Of a stretch of DNA of 54,933 bases, positions 53,967-54,933 are shown piece after piece. Made by a program: the position numbers and the translations under genes. Under the pieces are notes generated by a model. It did no database searches and was not told the origin of the DNA. It was given only the letters and a program-made list of their open reading frames with translations. The stretch spans positions 91,007 to 145,939 of the forward strand of contig JAPKZD010000012.1 in assembly GCA_026393975.1 (NCBI GenBank), given 5' to 3'. This stretch comes from Candidatus Aminicenantota bacterium (GTDB taxonomy: Bacteria > Acidobacteriota > Aminicenantia > Aminicenantales > Saccharicenantaceae). Each line of letters begins with the position of its first letter. Positions within the stretch are counted from its first letter, which is position 1.

Positions 53967-54933
53967 TGTCGGAACTGAGGAAAGACCTGGTCAGCGGACG
54001 ATGGGTCATCATCGCCACGGAACGCAGCAAGCGGCCCGACGATTTCCGCCCCAGCGACGGAACGGCACGGGCCGCGGAACCCGTCGGGTTCTGCCCGTTC
54101 TGCGAAGGCAACGAGACGAAAACACCGCCCGAGGTCTTCGCCCTGAGGACGGCGGGGACGGCGCCCGATTCCCCCGGCTGGAAGGTCCGGGTCGTGCCCA
54201 ACAAGTTCCCCGCCCTGAACCGCGGCACGCCACCGCCCAAGCCGACGGGCGGTATCTTTCAGTCGATGGAGGGGATCGGCGTCCACGAAGTGGTTATCGA
54301 GAATCCCGACCACGGCTTAGAGCTGAGCGACCTTCCCGTCCCGCACATCCGGGACGTCTTCCGGGTCTTCCAGTTGAGGATCAAGGCCATCGAACAGGAG
54401 CTCCACTACCAGTACGTCCAGCTCTTCAAAAACAAAGGCAAGGAGGCGGGCGCGTCCCTGAGCCATCCCCATTCCCAGATCGTAGCGACGCCCATCGTCC
54501 CGAAGCGGGTCAAGGAGGAGATCTACGGCGGCGACAGGCTTTTCCGGAACTTCAAGGAATGCGCCTTCTGCCGGATCCTCCGGGAAGAAGCGGCGGCCGA
54601 GGCGCGGCAGATTATCCTCAACCGGCATTTTTCGGTCGTCGCCCCCTACGCCTCGCGCTTCCCCTTCGAGATGGCCGTCTACCCGCTGAAGCATTCGCCG
54701 TTTTTCACGGACGTCGACGACGCCGAGCTCCTGATCCTGGCCGAGACGATGAAACAGGTCCTCGCCCGGCTCAAGGAGACGCTCGGCGACCCGCCCTATA
54801 ACATGGTCCTCCATCATGCCCCCAATCCCTCGTTGTCGCTCGAGGGCTGGCCGGAGATTGACAGGAACTACCACTGGCACCTGGAAATTTTCCCGATCCT
54901 AACCAAGGTCGCCGGGTTCGAGTGGGGGACGGG
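53966..54933 (+). CDS. galT: galactose-1-phosphate uridylyltransferase family protein, 3' end missing
   Basis: The first 322 residues are visible and the gene runs off the window. The GalT fold is clear: N-terminal RKDLVSGRWVIIATERSKRP, a zinc CxxC in FCPFCEGNE, a second in CAFCRIL, and the nucleophile His in GASLSHPHSQIVATPIVP. HWHLEIFP lies near the end. GalT swaps hexose-1-phosphates on UDP-sugars in the Leloir pathway. In a glgC operon an ADP-glucose phosphorylase-like role (known for a plant GalT homologue) is also possible. It shares bases with the response regulator stop. Confidence 0.92.
   Translation, partial: MSELRKDLVSGRWVIIATERSKRPDDFRPSDGTARAAEPVGFCPFCEGNETKTPPEVFALRTAGTAPDSPGWKVRVVPNKFPALNRGTPPPKPTGGIFQSMEGIGVHEVVIENPDHGLELSDLPVPHIRDVFRVFQLRIKAIEQELHYQYVQLFKNKGKEAGASLSHPHSQIVATPIVPKRVKEEIYGGDRLFRNFKECAFCRILREEAAAEARQIILNRHFSVVAPYASRFPFEMAVYPLKHSPFFTDVDDAELLILAETMKQVLARLKETLGDPPYNMVLHHAPNPSLSLEGWPEIDRNYHWHLEIFPILTKVAGFEWGT

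Overview
The window is about 55 kb of GC-rich (roughly 65%), densely packed bacterial chromosome. It has no insertion sequences, phage genes or CRISPR arrays. The gene mix resembles uncultured Acidobacteriota / Candidatus Aminicenantes-like or 'deltaproteobacterial' lineages: a complex I arm, many secreted peptidases and glycosidases, archaeal-type PurO, GH57 glycogen enzymes, a DUF4416 protein and Tat-exported hydrolases. This placement is an inference from content, not a phylogeny.

Layout. 1-269: the 3' end of an MFS transporter. 284-6010 (minus): nuoJKLMN, the proton-pumping arm of complex I, without nuoA-I. 6132-6208: initiator tRNA behind a perfect sigma70 promoter. 6236-7642 (minus): a PurF-like protein lacking its catalytic cysteine. 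7778-9674 (plus): pepP and a NusG/RfaH-like factor. 9671-14383 (minus): hyuA, hyuB and a secreted GHL10 glycosidase-like protein. 14438-16640 (minus): pepD, a RidA protein with a possible Tat leader, and an FmdB-type zinc ribbon. 16734-19231 (plus): a zinc/manganese ABC importer. 20944-23739 (minus): an M16 peptidase-like pair (one broken, one lacking its metal histidines), then ftcD. 23822-25078 (plus): ahcY. 25104-32427 (minus): asnS-rimO-pgpA-cinA-thpR-plsY-gpsA-TPR, one tightly coupled housekeeping operon. 32495-32619: a cloverleaf-like inverted repeat. 32702-33244: DUF4416. 33256-37780 (minus): cysteine desulfurase, a serine-biosynthesis pair (class V aminotransferase plus serA, ending in a good terminator) and an M20 peptidase. 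37916-41375 (plus): a GH63-type glycosidase and a Tat-exported glycosylasparaginase. 41394-42801 (minus): a LOG-family protein and rlpA. 42931-54933 (plus): one long gene train: purO, stand-alone AICAR transformylase, an M28 peptidase, three different GH57 enzymes, glgC, a soluble GAF histidine kinase, a receiver-only response regulator and galT (cut by the window end).

How it fits together. The last 12 kb looks like an alpha-glucan (glycogen) module. GlgC makes ADP-glucose, the DUF1957-type GH57 enzyme branches the polymer, two other GH57 enzymes trim or rearrange it, and a GalT-family enzyme exchanges hexose-1-phosphate with nucleotide sugars. A cytosolic two-component pair sits inside the same transcription unit. 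The purine genes (PurO plus a separate AICAR transformylase, and the PurF-like paralogue) point to a non-standard set of late purine enzymes. Several promoters share an extended -10 (TGTGCTAT-like), and some -10 boxes lie so close to the start codon that the mRNA is probably leaderless.

The findings most worth checking are the embedded signalling pair in the glycogen operon, the cysteine-less PurF paralogue with a PurR-like palindrome over its promoter, the cloverleaf inverted repeat, the decayed M16 pair, the Tat-like leader on RidA, and the leaderless starts.
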